From Clavibacter sp. VKM Ac-2872 (GTDB lineage Bacteria; Actinomycetota; Actinomycetes; Actinomycetales; Microbacteriaceae), in contig NZ_JADKRR010000001.1 in NCBI RefSeq assembly GCF_015351105.1, forward strand, positions 2,027,069-2,091,068: 64,000 bases of DNA, read 5' to 3'. A model generated the notes under the pieces. The model was not told where the DNA came from. It ran no database searches and saw only the letters and a list, made by a program, of their open reading frames with translations. A program made the position numbers and the translations under genes. Shown here piece after piece: positions 42,848 through 51,405 of the stretch (its first letter is position 1; each line of letters begins with the position of its first letter).

Positions 42848-42853
42848 TAGGGT
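42848..42853 (+). promoter_or_regulatory. -10 element of a likely leaderless promoter
   Basis: TAGGGT ends exactly 6 bases before the ATG at 42860, within the 43-base gap to the divergent oxidase gene. Confidence 0.6.
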
Positions 42854-42859
42854 CGGAGC

Positions 42860-43288
42860 ATGCCGTCCGACGCCGCCCCGCCTCCCGCGGGCGCCGCGCC
42901 GTCCGCGCAGGCCGCCGTCCGGGTCGACAGCTGGCTCTGGGCCGTGCGGATCTACAAGACCCGGTCGCAGGCGACGGCCGCCTGCCGGGCCGGGCACGTG
43001 AGGGTCGGCGACGAGCGCGCGAAGGCGTCGCAGTCGGTGCGGCCGGGCGACGAGGTGCGCGTGCGCGTGGCCGGTGCCGAGCGGATCCTCGTGGTGCGAC
43101 GCACGCTCGTGAAGCGCGTGGGTCCCGCGATCGCCGCGGAGGCCATGACCGACCTCACTCCCCCGCCGCCGCCGCGCGACGCCGCGCCGGCCACGATCGT
43201 GCGCGACCGCGGCGCGGGACGCCCGACGAAGCGCGACCGCCGGGAGATCGAGCGGCTGCGCGACCCCGAGGGGATGCGCGGGCGCTAG
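42860..43288 (+). CDS. S4-domain RNA-binding protein (Hsp15/RqcP-like)
   Basis: This 142-residue protein has an N-terminal S4 RNA-binding domain: VRVDSWLWAVRIYKTRSQA, AGHVRVGDERAKASQSVRPG. Its basic C-terminus ends with GRPTKRDRREIERLR. Relatives are Hsp15, which frees stalled 50S subunits carrying peptidyl-tRNA, and RqcP in Gram-positives. Binding to blocked ribosomes is therefore likely, although which of the two it copies is unclear. The start is set by the -10 box 6 bases upstream. It shares the stop tetranucleotide CTAG with the next, convergent gene. Confidence 0.85.
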   Translation: MPSDAAPPPAGAAPSAQAAVRVDSWLWAVRIYKTRSQATAACRAGHVRVGDERAKASQSVRPGDEVRVRVAGAERILVVRRTLVKRVGPAIAAEAMTDLTPPPPPRDAAPATIVRDRGAGRPTKRDRREIERLRDPEGMRGR

Positions 43289-44250
43289 AGCCCGGCGGCG
43301 GCCACGCGGCGGGCGTGCGCGAGCTCGTCCAGGATCCGCGCCCGCAGCGCGTTCGACCGCTCCGCGAACCCGCGCTGCTCGGCCGCGTACCGCGCCTTGC
43401 CCGCGGGCTCCTCGATCCGGACGGCCTCGAGCCCGAGGCCGGACACGTCGTACGGGCTCGCGCGCATGTCGAGCGAGCGGATGTCGCGGGCCAGCTCGAA
43501 CGCGTCGAGCAGGAGCTCGCCGGGCACGAGCGGGCCGAGCTTGGTCGCCCACTTGTAGACGTCCATCCCGGCATGTAGGCAGCCGGGCTGCTCGAGGTCA
43601 GGCTGTGTCTCCCGGGTGGGGGCGAGCGCGTTCCGCGGCACGGCCTCGGACGTGAAGAAGCGGAACGCGTCGATGTGGGTGCACGCGAGCTTGTGCGCCT
43701 CGACGACCTCGTCGGTGGCGGCGGATCCGAGGCGCAGCGGCAGCCTCTCGTGCCGCTGCTCGCCGGGACCGACCCTGTAGACCATGGCCCACTCGTGCAG
43801 GCCGAAGCAGGAGAAGCGGCCGGGGCGCGCGGCGGTGCGGCCGAGGATCCGCTCGATGAAGGACGCGGTGGATCCGCGCGCCTCGAGGTACCCGGCCGCG
43901 TCGACCCGCACGCCGCCGGCTGCCCGGTCGGCGTCCGGGAGGTACCAGCGCCACGCCGCGCGCTCGTCGCCCGCCGCGTCCTGGAGCACCGCGCCCGCGC
44001 CCGGGTGCCAGCGCTTCAGGAGCGACGGCTTGTGCGGGTAGTAGGTGAAGAGGAAGTCGTCGACCTCGTGGGTGCGTCCGGCGAGGCGGCGCGCGCGGAA
44101 GCCCGCGGAGAAGGCGTCGGCGCGGTCCGCGTGGCGGGCCGCGCGCTCGCGCCAGGCGGCGGGATCCAGGACCGCGGGCAGGTCGCTCGCGGCCGCAGCT
44201 GTCGGCGAGGCCGCGGCCGCGGAGGGCGCGGCGTCGGCGGCGGGGGTCAT
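43285..44250 (-). CDS. Conserved actinobacterial protein, often labelled 3-methyladenine DNA glycosylase
   Basis: This 321-residue protein, after an Ala/Ser-rich start, has conserved segments VDDFLFTYYPHKPSLLKRWH, FSCFGLHEWAMVYR and QPGCLHAGMDVYKWATKLGP. Homologues in related actinobacteria are frequently annotated as 3-methyladenine DNA glycosylase, but I see no helix-hairpin-helix or other feature of known glycosylases. The true function is best treated as unknown. The conserved His and Cys residues (HEW, CLHAGMD) hint at a metal site. The ATG at 44250 is 6 bases from a TAGCCT -10 box. It faces away from the next small gene. Confidence 0.75.
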   Translation of the reverse strand: MTPAADAAPSAAAASPTAAAASDLPAVLDPAAWRERAARHADRADAFSAGFRARRLAGRTHEVDDFLFTYYPHKPSLLKRWHPGAGAVLQDAAGDERAAWRWYLPDADRAAGGVRVDAAGYLEARGSTASFIERILGRTAARPGRFSCFGLHEWAMVYRVGPGEQRHERLPLRLGSAATDEVVEAHKLACTHIDAFRFFTSEAVPRNALAPTRETQPDLEQPGCLHAGMDVYKWATKLGPLVPGELLLDAFELARDIRSLDMRASPYDVSGLGLEAVRIEEPAGKARYAAEQRGFAERSNALRARILDELAHARRVAAAGL

Positions 44251-44256
44251 CCGTCG

Positions 44257-44262
44257 AGGCTA
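44257..44262 (-). promoter_or_regulatory. -10 element of a likely leaderless promoter
   Basis: TAGCCT on the minus strand ends 6 bases before the ATG at 44250. It forms a divergent pair with the plus-strand -10 at 44330. Confidence 0.6.
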
Positions 44263-44329
44263 CCCGCGGGAGACGCCCGGATCCGCGCGGCACCGCGGGA
44301 CTCCGGGCCCGCCGGAGGTCCCGCCCGGA

Positions 44330-44335
44330 TAGCAT
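44330..44335 (+). promoter_or_regulatory. -10 element of a likely leaderless promoter
   Basis: TAGCAT ends exactly 6 bases before the ATG at 44342. Confidence 0.6.
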
Positions 44336-44341
44336 GAGCGC

Positions 44342-44776
44342 ATGGATGACGACTCCCTTCTCACGCCTCCCGGCGTCGCCGGCTACACGATCACCGAGAT
44401 CGTCGAGAGCGAGTCGGGTGGCGAGCCCCTCTTCATCTCGGCGATCCACCTCGACGGCGAGCACGTCGCCAACTGGATCTCCACGGACCTCGACGAGGAC
44501 GACGGCATCGTCGCCGACCTCGACCACGCGTTCGGCGGCCCGGCCACCGACCGCATGTTCCGCCAGGCCGCGGCGATCTTCCCGGACGCCGTGCTGTCGG
44601 AGATCCTCCCCGAGCTGGTCAGCTTCCTCTGGGTCGTGGCCGACGTCGCGGGCGTCGCCGACGACCAGGACCTCGACTTCGAGGCCGCCATCCGCATCGT
44701 CGCCGCCGAGGGCGACCTCGACGCGCAGGACCGCGACCTCCTCGGCCGCCTGGATAGCCTGAAGCGCATCGACTGA
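44342..44776 (+). CDS. Acidic hypothetical protein
   Basis: This 144-residue soluble, very acidic protein is not recognised. The first half is beta-rich (GYTITEIVESESGGEPLFIS, then HVANWISTDLDEDDG) and the second half helical (ILPELVSFLWVVADVAGVAD). No signal peptide or membrane segment is present. It is probably transcribed alone from a leaderless promoter and is closed by a strong terminator. Good codon usage and clear boundaries support a real gene. Confidence 0.75.
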   Translation: MDDDSLLTPPGVAGYTITEIVESESGGEPLFISAIHLDGEHVANWISTDLDEDDGIVADLDHAFGGPATDRMFRQAAAIFPDAVLSEILPELVSFLWVVADVAGVADDQDLDFEAAIRIVAAEGDLDAQDRDLLGRLDSLKRID

Positions 44777-44788
44777 ACCACCGTCTCC

Positions 44789-44821
44789 GAGCGCGCCGTC
44801 CGCATCGCGGGCGGCGCGCTC
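44789..44821 (+). terminator. Strong terminator hairpin
   Basis: GAGCGCGCCGTCCGC and GCGGGCGGCGCGCTC form a 15-bp stem (one G-U pair) with a 3-base loop, 12 bases after the stop at 44776. Confidence 0.85.
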
Positions 44822-44998
44822 GTGCGTGGGCCGCGGGTGTGGACGGGACGGGCGCCCCGCGGCGCGTGCGGCCTACCGTGGGCTTGCCGTCCCGATCCGG
44901 CCAGCGACCCCGCCCACGGCCGTCGGGACGCGGGGCGCCCGACGGCGCGACACGAGCGCCGGACTGCCGGCGCCCCACGGGAAGAGGCCGGCCACCGC

Positions 44999-46027
44999 AT
45001 GATCAACGAGACCCTCATCGACACGCCCCCGCAGCTGTGGCGCACCTCGGAGCTGGTCGACAACGCCCGGCGCTACGTCGACGGCGTCGACGACCGCACG
45101 CCCGACCACCTGTTCCTCGCGCTGAACACGCTCACGCTGGTGCTGGCCCGGGCGGGCGAGGCCGGGCGGGCGTCCGCGCTGCTGGACCGCGGGATCGCCG
45201 CGGCCGACCGGCTCCTGCGCACGGACGCCGACGCGATCCGGTACGGCGTCGAATGCGTCATCAACCACGCCGACCTCCTGCGGTACGCCGGTCAGCCGCG
45301 CGCCGCGATCGCGCTCCTGCGCGAGGTCCACGAGCTGTCCAGCGGCCGGCAGCCGGATCGCGACGAGATCCTGGGGGTCGACCTCGCGCGCGGCCGGGAC
45401 GCGAGTCCGGCGGTGCTCGGGGGCGCCATGTTCATGCTGCGGCTGCGCAGCCGCATCTCCCTGCTCAAGACGCTGGTCGCCGTCGGCGACGAGCGCGCGG
45501 CGCTCGAGCTCGCGCAGCGCTCGGCCGAGGACAGCCGCGAGGGCGGCGGCCCGCTGCTCGACGCGGCGCTCGACTACGTCGCGGCGCTCGACGACGATGC
45601 GCCCGCCGCCGCACCGGGCTCGCCTCCCGCCACGGCCGTCGAGGTCTGCCAGCTGATCCGCGCCCAAGCCCGGCTGGACCGGACGATCCTCCCCGTCGAG
45701 GAGTTCGACGCGGCCGTCGACCGCGTCGTGGCGAGCACCACGCTCCACAACCCGCGCACCCCGATCCTCTGGCGGGTGGCGCACGCCCGCGCGGCGGGCC
45801 TCGAGGCGCGGGCCGATCACCACCTGGGCGCCATGGGCGAGGCCTGCGTCTCCGCCGGGGACAAGCGGCTGCACGAGCGCGCCCTGGTGTTCGCCGGTCG
45901 GGACGCCGGGGAGGCGCGGGCGCTCTTCCCGGATCCGCGCCCGGATGCCCGGGAGCTCGAGGTGCTCGCCGACGCGTTCTCCCGCTGCGTCGACGAGATC
46001 GCCTCGCCGCTCTCCCCCGCCGCCTGA
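44999..46027 (+). CDS. Helical repeat (TPR-like) hypothetical protein
   Basis: This 342-residue soluble protein is almost wholly alpha-helical. Ala- and Leu-rich helices come in pairs (NTLTLVLARAGEAGRASALL, then VINHADLLRYAGQPRAAIAL, then RSRISLLKTLVAVGDERAAL), a pattern typical of tetratricopeptide-like repeats that bind proteins. No catalytic motif is visible. The ATG at 44999 has a GAAGAGG site about 10 bases upstream. The function is unknown, and the neighbours (a small acidic protein downstream) do not help. Confidence 0.72.
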   Translation: MINETLIDTPPQLWRTSELVDNARRYVDGVDDRTPDHLFLALNTLTLVLARAGEAGRASALLDRGIAAADRLLRTDADAIRYGVECVINHADLLRYAGQPRAAIALLREVHELSSGRQPDRDEILGVDLARGRDASPAVLGGAMFMLRLRSRISLLKTLVAVGDERAALELAQRSAEDSREGGGPLLDAALDYVAALDDDAPAAAPGSPPATAVEVCQLIRAQARLDRTILPVEEFDAAVDRVVASTTLHNPRTPILWRVAHARAAGLEARADHHLGAMGEACVSAGDKRLHERALVFAGRDAGEARALFPDPRPDARELEVLADAFSRCVDEIASPLSPAA

Positions 46028-46080
46028 GCCGCGGTCCGGGCGCCCATCTCGCCGAGCCGGACGCGCGCCGGGCTGCAGCG

Positions 46081-46086
46081 TACGGT
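46081..46086 (+). promoter_or_regulatory. -10 element of a likely leaderless promoter
   Basis: TACGGT ends exactly 6 bases before the ATG at 46093. Confidence 0.5.
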
Positions 46087-46092
46087 CGAGTG

Positions 46093-46350
46093 ATGAGCGA
46101 CTCCGACATCGATCCCCTGTCCACCGTCCAGGGCGCCCCCGGCGTCACGCAGGCCGTGCCCGGCGAGGGCGACTCCGACGCGAGCGTCGGCGGCACCGTC
46201 CCCGACGGCGAGAGCATCCAGCACGTCGACGACGACGAGGCGCCCGGCGACGGCGGCCTCTCCAGCGGCGGCGACTCGCTCGGCAGCGACGAGGACGCGG
46301 CCGACTCGGGAGCCGGCGCGGGCGACGCGCCCACCGACCTGCCCGCCTGA
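46093..46350 (+). CDS. Small acidic, low-complexity protein
   Basis: This 85-residue protein consists almost only of Asp, Glu, Gly, Ser, Ala and Pro, with no hydrophobic core, so it is probably disordered. The function is unknown. Similar short acidic proteins occur in many actinobacteria. It is probably made from a leaderless mRNA and ends 7 bases before the convergent J-domain gene. Confidence 0.65.
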   Translation: MSDSDIDPLSTVQGAPGVTQAVPGEGDSDASVGGTVPDGESIQHVDDDEAPGDGGLSSGGDSLGSDEDAADSGAGAGDAPTDLPA

Positions 46351-46357
46351 TCCGGCG

Positions 46358-47338
46358 TCAGCCCGCGGCGGGTCCGAGCAGCGTCAGGCGCTCGCGGAGC
46401 AGGGCGCGGACGGCGTAGGGATCCGCGACGCTGAGCCGCCCCTCCTCCGAGACGCCGTCGCGCAGCACGAGCGGCAGGACGGAGCGGCGGACGACGAGGG
46501 CACCGCGATTGCGGCCCCTCTCGACCCGCTCGACGGGATGCGCGAGCGCGTCGTCCGGCACGACGACCACCGCGGCGGCGAACCGCACGCCCGCCGAGGC
46601 GGCGAGGGCGCGCGCGGCGCCGACGAGCCAGGTCACGGGCGCGTCGCCCGGGGCGAGGGCGCCGTCGGGATCCGGGGCGACCGGCTGCAGCTCGCCGCGC
46701 ACCAGCTGGACGGACGCGCCCCAGTCCTCGGAGCTGAGCGCGAAGAGGCCTGCGGGCGCGAGCACGACGTGGTCGACCTTGCCCGCGCCGTCGAGCGGCC
46801 GCACGTCGTGGAAGATCGTGGCGCCCATGCCGAGCGACGCCGCGGCGCGCGCGGTCGCCTCCTCGGCCAGCGCCTTCGCGAGCAGCCAGCGGATGTCGCG
46901 CGGGGCGCGGCGCACCAGCTCGGGCGACCAGGGATCCACGCCGAGGTCGGTGCCCGGAGCGACCGACTGCCACGCGGCGACGCGGTCGAGGTAGTGGGCG
47001 CGGGCGAGCGCGCCCGCGACGCCATGCACGGACGCGCCGATGCGGGTGCCGGATCCGGGAGCGGGCGCGTACCCGGCGTCGTCCGGGCCGAGCGGGTCGT
47101 CGTCCGCGGTGCTCGCCCGGCCCTGCCCGCGGTCGTACGCCGCGCGATCGGCCGGGTCCCCCACGAGCTCCCACGCGCGCTGCACCTGGTGGAAGAGGTG
47201 CGCCTCCCCGCCCGTGTCCGGGTGCGTCGCCCGGACGAGCCGGCGGTACGCCGCGCGGAGCGTGGCGGCGTCGCCCGCGGGATCCACGCCGAGCACCTCG
47301 TACGGCGTGCGGTCGGCGGGGCTCCCCGCGCGGCTCAC
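46358..47338 (-). CDS. J-domain protein with NERD-like region
   Basis: A 326-residue protein. The N-terminal J domain (about 8-70: TPYEVLGVDPAGDAATLRAA, then the HPD motif in ATHPDTGG) would stimulate an Hsp70 (DnaK). The central and C-terminal part (KVDHVVLAPAGLFALSSEDW) resembles a NERD-type nuclease-related domain. This is not DnaJ itself: the Gly/Phe and zinc-finger parts are missing. The GTG at 47338 overlaps the stop of the upstream Stealth gene (GTGA), so the two are co-translated, although a shared task is not obvious. Confidence 0.78.
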   Translation of the reverse strand: MSRAGSPADRTPYEVLGVDPAGDAATLRAAYRRLVRATHPDTGGEAHLFHQVQRAWELVGDPADRAAYDRGQGRASTADDDPLGPDDAGYAPAPGSGTRIGASVHGVAGALARAHYLDRVAAWQSVAPGTDLGVDPWSPELVRRAPRDIRWLLAKALAEEATARAAASLGMGATIFHDVRPLDGAGKVDHVVLAPAGLFALSSEDWGASVQLVRGELQPVAPDPDGALAPGDAPVTWLVGAARALAASAGVRFAAAVVVVPDDALAHPVERVERGRNRGALVVRRSVLPLVLRDGVSEEGRLSVADPYAVRALLRERLTLLGPAAG

Positions 47339-49026
47339 TCGGCGGGAGGGGCGGGAGCCGCGGGAGCGGCGGGAGCGGCGGGCGACGCGGCGTCGGCGGT
47401 GTCCTGGACCTCCGCCTCCCACGGCGCGGGGATCCCGTAGTACCGCTCGAGGAAGTCCTGCACGCGCGCCTGGCGCTCGTCGGCCGGCACCTCAGGGAAG
47501 GAGCCGTCGTTGAGGCAGAAGAAGTCCTGCGAGCGGCGCTTGAGGAGGCCGGGCAGCAGGTCCAGCCCCGCGCGCGACGTGGTGTCGACGTACGTGACCT
47601 TGGCGCTCTCCTGCTGCACCGCGCGCGCGGTCATCTGCGCGTAGTAGTGGTACAGCGAGTTGGTGACCGAGATGTCGGTGCTCGAGCGGAAGCGGCTGAG
47701 CTGCGTGCGGTGGAAGTCCTCGGCGAACTCCCGCTCGAGCTCCAGCAGGACGCTCTTGCGCAGCGGCGTGGCCGCGTGCTCGAGGTGGCGCGTGATGAGG
47801 CGGCCGAAGCGCTCCATCAGCAGGCGCCGGTTGACGCGCGCGGAGTTCTCGAACCCGCTGCGGTCGGAGTCGTTGTCGCCGAGGCCGATGCGCGTGGCCG
47901 CCTCGATGAACTTGGTGATCCCGCCGGGCGAGAAGAACATGCCCGGCTGCACGGGGCGGCCGAAGAACATGTCGTCGTTCGAGTAGAGGAAGTGCTCGCT
48001 GAGCCCCGGGATGTGCTGGAGCTGCGACTCGACGGCCTGCGAGTTGTGCGTGGGCAGCGCGGCGGGGTCCGTGAAGAACTCCTCGCTGCGCACGAACGTG
48101 ACGCCGGGGTGCTCGGCCAGCCAGGCGGGCTTCGGGGAGTCGGTGACGATGAAGATCCGGCGCACCCACGGCGCGAAGAGGTACACGGAGCGGAGCGCGT
48201 ACTTGAGCTCGTCGATCTGGCGGAAGCGGGCCTCGGAGTCGTCGCCCTCGCCGACCACGACGTCCTTCATGCGCTCGGCGCGGCGCTTCTGGAACTCGGG
48301 GTCGTTGCCGTCGACCCAGGAGAAGACCATGTCGATGTCGAACGTGATGTCGGACGCCTGCGCGTCGAACATGCCGCGCAGCGTCTTCCACTCGTGGCCG
48401 TACATCTCGACCGTGGCGGGCACGACCTCGGCCGCGGGGAGGATCTCGCGCGTGAGCGAGTTCTCGACCGGCCAGACGATGTTCTCGCCCTCGAAGCGGA
48501 AGAACTGCAGCTCGACCGCGGTGGACGCGCCGTAGGCCAGGAGGCCGGCCGGCTCGATGCGCGGGCGGTAGAGGCGGAAGATCCCGGCGTCGGGGTTGTC
48601 GGTGAGGCGGCCGTCGGCAACGAGCAGCGGCGGGCGGCGGCGGCCGTCGACGGTCTTGGCGTACAGGGGCTCGTCGGCGCACGCGGCGACGAGGGCGCGG
48701 ACGACGGTGTCGCGGTTCGCCACGTCGATGGCGATGACCGGGCGCTCGTCGTTGCCGCGGATGAGCCAGAAGTCGATGCCGGTCGCGAGGAGCGCGTCCC
48801 GGATGAAGAGGAGGTCGGTCACGAGCGCCTGGTGCGGCGTGAGCGTGCGGTTGACCAGCGTGGCGAGGCCCTTGCGGATGACGACGTCCGGGCGGTGGTG
48901 CGTGGTGGGCCACGTGGCGGGCGCGGGCGCCACCGCGTCGTCCTGGCGGGAGTACTCCTCCTCGCTGGTGGCCGGATCGACCGTCGGCTCGAGCGCTACG
49001 TTGAACTGCCGTGCGCTGCCCGCCAT
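47335..49026 (-). CDS. Stealth family sugar-phosphate transferase
   Basis: This 563-residue protein is of the Stealth family, enzymes that move hexose-1-phosphate from a nucleotide sugar onto a glycan to build phosphodiester-linked surface polymers. The conserved regions are visible in order: DIDMVFSWVDGNDPEFQKRR (CR1), ELKYALRSVYLFAPWVRRIF (CR2 start), YSNDDMFFGRPVQPGMFF (CR2 end) and later SVTNSLYHYYAQ with further conserved blocks. An extra 200-residue N-terminal domain comes first. No other capsule genes are adjacent, so the polymer it serves is unknown. Confidence 0.88.
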   Translation of the reverse strand: MAGSARQFNVALEPTVDPATSEEEYSRQDDAVAPAPATWPTTHHRPDVVIRKGLATLVNRTLTPHQALVTDLLFIRDALLATGIDFWLIRGNDERPVIAIDVANRDTVVRALVAACADEPLYAKTVDGRRRPPLLVADGRLTDNPDAGIFRLYRPRIEPAGLLAYGASTAVELQFFRFEGENIVWPVENSLTREILPAAEVVPATVEMYGHEWKTLRGMFDAQASDITFDIDMVFSWVDGNDPEFQKRRAERMKDVVVGEGDDSEARFRQIDELKYALRSVYLFAPWVRRIFIVTDSPKPAWLAEHPGVTFVRSEEFFTDPAALPTHNSQAVESQLQHIPGLSEHFLYSNDDMFFGRPVQPGMFFSPGGITKFIEAATRIGLGDNDSDRSGFENSARVNRRLLMERFGRLITRHLEHAATPLRKSVLLELEREFAEDFHRTQLSRFRSSTDISVTNSLYHYYAQMTARAVQQESAKVTYVDTTSRAGLDLLPGLLKRRSQDFFCLNDGSFPEVPADERQARVQDFLERYYGIPAPWEAEVQDTADAASPAAPAAPAAPAPPAE

Positions 49027-49141
49027 GGATCATCCCCTTGGTGCTTCTCGTGTGCCTGGTGCGGTCGGCCGACCCGACGGGTGGCGACGGATCATTCTAC
49101 CGAGCGCGGGTGCGCGCCCCCGCTCGGGGGCCCTCGGCGGA

Positions 49142-49591
49142 TCAGGCGCGGTCGGTGGGGCTCAGCGCGGAGCGCACCGCGCCCGTCGCGTCGCGTCCGA
49201 GCCGCGCGTGCAGGAGGAGCACGAGGGCCGTGCCGGAGAGCACGCCGTCGAGGAGCCCGGCGGGCAGCAGGAACACCATCAGGACGAGCGTGACGACGCA
49301 CATCACGCAGGCGAGGGCGAGCCCCCAGAGCCGGTCCCGCCAGAGGCCGACGGCCGCGGTGATGCGGAGGGCGGCGAAGATCCCGCTCATCGCCATCATC
49401 GGGTAGAGGTTCTCGCGGAGGTACGGCAGCGCGAAGACCTCGGCGTGGTCCGTGATGGCGGCCTGCGGGATCCCGAGCGCGAGCAGGACGACGAGCCCCA
49501 CGGCGACCAGGCCCTCCATGAGCACGCCCTGCACGAGGAGCAGCACGGCGGCGACCCGGAGCTCGCGGCGCGCGCGGCGCGGTGGCGTCAT
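49142..49591 (-). CDS. Small four-helix membrane protein
   Basis: This 149-residue protein has about four membrane helices (VAAVLLLVQGVLMEGLVAVG; then near 70-85, 90-112 and 112-130). No known family was recognised. The ATG at 49591 overlaps the stop of the upstream lipoprotein gene (ATGA), so it is likely a membrane partner of that lipoprotein. A function cannot be assigned. Confidence 0.72.
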   Translation of the reverse strand: MTPPRRARRELRVAAVLLLVQGVLMEGLVAVGLVVLLALGIPQAAITDHAEVFALPYLRENLYPMMAMSGIFAALRITAAVGLWRDRLWGLALACVMCVVTLVLMVFLLPAGLLDGVLSGTALVLLLHARLGRDATGAVRSALSPTDRA

Positions 49592-50316
49592 CCCTCGGCC
49601 TCGGTGGAGGCCGCGGGCAGGGCGTCGACCTCCCAGACGACGGGGGCGGCGAGGAACGGGTGCGTCGCGGGATCCGGCGTCTCGAGGATGGTGCGCGGGA
49701 CGTCGTGCCAGCGCAGCTCGGCGAGCTCCTCGCCTTCCGGCACGGCGTAGACGACGCACTCGAGGTGCTCCTCGGCGGCGTAGCCGTCGTCCCGGCGGAG
49801 GACGGGCATCTCGTACGGGCACTCCGCGGACGCGCTGACGCCGCCGACCTGCCGCTGGATGATGTCGACCTCGGTGCCGTCGGCGAGGAAGGGGCGGAGC
49901 ACCGGACCGGTGGCCGGAGCGCGCTCGCCCTCGAGCCACCGCGTCTGGACGAACGCGAAGTACGGGATCCGGTCGGCGAAGCGCGCGCCGTCCTCGAAGC
50001 CGGACCAGTAGGAGGGGTGGCCCTCGGTGACGCCCCGCACGGAGGTGGCGACGACCGGCCCGTCGATGCCGTCCGCGTCCACGCTCGCGAGGGCGACGAC
50101 CTCGCCCGCCGCGACGCGCTGGTCCGGGACCGCGGTGGGCGCTTCGGGCGGCAGGGCGACGGCGTCGAACGGCGGTACGGGCGGTCCGTCGGGAGCGGGT
50201 GCGCAGCCGGCGAGGAGCAGGGACGCGGCGAGCGCGGATCCGGTCGCGGCGAGCGCGGATCCGCCGCGGGATCGGCGGCGGGGACGGGCGGCGCTGGCGG
50301 TGGTGCGGATGCTCAT
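49588..50316 (-). CDS. Lipoprotein of unknown function
   Basis: This 242-residue protein has a long basic start, a hydrophobic stretch and the lipobox LLAGC near residue 37, so it is anchored outside the membrane. The mature part (about 200 residues) is rich in beta-strands, with no recognised domain; two Cys residues (AECPYE and LECVVY) could form a disulfide. It is the first gene of a two-gene operon with a small membrane protein. A run of 13 guanines (minus strand) lies 15 bases upstream of the ATG, next to the ribosome-binding site, and could alter expression by slippage. Confidence 0.75.
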   Translation of the reverse strand: MSIRTTASAARPRRRSRGGSALAATGSALAASLLLAGCAPAPDGPPVPPFDAVALPPEAPTAVPDQRVAAGEVVALASVDADGIDGPVVATSVRGVTEGHPSYWSGFEDGARFADRIPYFAFVQTRWLEGERAPATGPVLRPFLADGTEVDIIQRQVGGVSASAECPYEMPVLRRDDGYAAEEHLECVVYAVPEGEELAELRWHDVPRTILETPDPATHPFLAAPVVWEVDALPAASTEAEG

Positions 50317-50331
50317 GGTCTCCCCGGGTCT

Positions 50332-50344
50332 CCCCCCCCCCCCC
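50332..50344. repeat. Homopolymer of 13 cytosines (plus strand)
   Basis: A 13-base C-run (G-run on the minus strand) lies in the 5' region of the lipoprotein gene, ending 15 bases before its ATG. It is the longest homopolymer I see in the window. Such runs change length by replication slippage. A sequencing artefact in its length is possible. Confidence 0.9.
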
Positions 50345-50493
50345 GAGCGTGGCAGCGCGTCCCGACGTCGGCAACTCGGGGGCGCGCGGGCGGGGGCGGC
50401 GCCCGGCGGATGCGAGGATCGCTGTCACACCCCCACGCACGGCCGCGCTCCCCGGATCCGCGACCGTCCCGCGGGACGCCCGGGAGGAGACCC

Positions 50494-51405
50494 ATGGACC
50501 AGCCGACCGTCCGCTCCGTCGTGCCCGCCCGGACGCGCGACGACCTCGCCGCCCTCGGGCCGAGCGTCGCCGCGCTCGCGGGCGGATCCGGCATCTTCGC
50601 CGAGCCGCACCCGCACCTCACCGGTCTCGTCGACCTGCACGCGCTCGGCTGGGAGCCGCTCGTGGTCACGGACGCCGGGCTGGAGATCGCCGCGACGTGC
50701 ACCATCGCCCGGGTGGCCGGCATCGCGCCGGGGGATGGCGGGGCAGCGCATCCCCTCTTCCTCCAGGCGTGCACGGCGCTGTTCGGGTCGACGAAGGTCT
50801 GGCGGGTGGCGACCGTGGGCGGGAACATCTGCTCGGCGCTGCCCGCGGGCCCGATGACGGCGCTCGCGTCCGCGCTCGACGCGGAGGCGCTGATCTGGCG
50901 GGCGGCGACGGCCGACGCGCCCGTGCAGGACGAGCGGATGCCGGTCGCCGAGCTCGTGACCGGCGACCGCACCACCGCGCTCCGACCGGGCGACGTGCTC
51001 CGCTCGATCCACGTGCCGGCGGCGTCGCTGCGCGCGCGGACGGCGTTCCGCAAGATCGCGCTGTCGCCCATCGGGCGGTCCGGGTCCGTGGTGATCGGCC
51101 GGCTCGACGAGGGCGGCGCGTTCACGCTCACCGTGACCGGCGCCACCCTCCGGCCCGAGCAGCTGCGCTACCCCGCGCTCCCGGCCGCCGCGGCGCTCGC
51201 CGACGACGTGCGGGGCATCGGATCCTGGTTCACCGACGCGCACGGCGCGGCCGACTGGCGCCGGGCCGTGAGCGCGCTGCTCGCGGAGGAGATCCGCGCG
51301 GAGCTGGCCGGCGATGCGGCGGGCTCGGGCGACGGGCCGGCATCCGGCGAGCGCGGCACCCCACCCGGCGCCGCGACCACGACGACGGCAGGAGCCCGCC
51401 CGTGA
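50494..51405 (+). CDS. FAD-binding subunit of a molybdenum hydroxylase (xanthine-dehydrogenase type)
   Basis: This 303-residue protein is of the CoxM/CutM FAD-binding family. The FAD-contact segments are ALAGGSGIFAEPHPHLTGLV (near 30) and RVATVGGNICSALPAGPMTA (near 110). It passes electrons from the iron-sulfur clusters to NAD or another acceptor. GGAGGAG precedes the ATG at 50494. It overlaps the start of the next gene (GTGA), which holds the other two functions, so the complex is encoded by two genes rather than the usual three. Confidence 0.88.
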   Translation: MDQPTVRSVVPARTRDDLAALGPSVAALAGGSGIFAEPHPHLTGLVDLHALGWEPLVVTDAGLEIAATCTIARVAGIAPGDGGAAHPLFLQACTALFGSTKVWRVATVGGNICSALPAGPMTALASALDAEALIWRAATADAPVQDERMPVAELVTGDRTTALRPGDVLRSIHVPAASLRARTAFRKIALSPIGRSGSVVIGRLDEGGAFTLTVTGATLRPEQLRYPALPAAAALADDVRGIGSWFTDAHGAADWRRAVSALLAEEIRAELAGDAAGSGDGPASGERGTPPGAATTTTAGARP

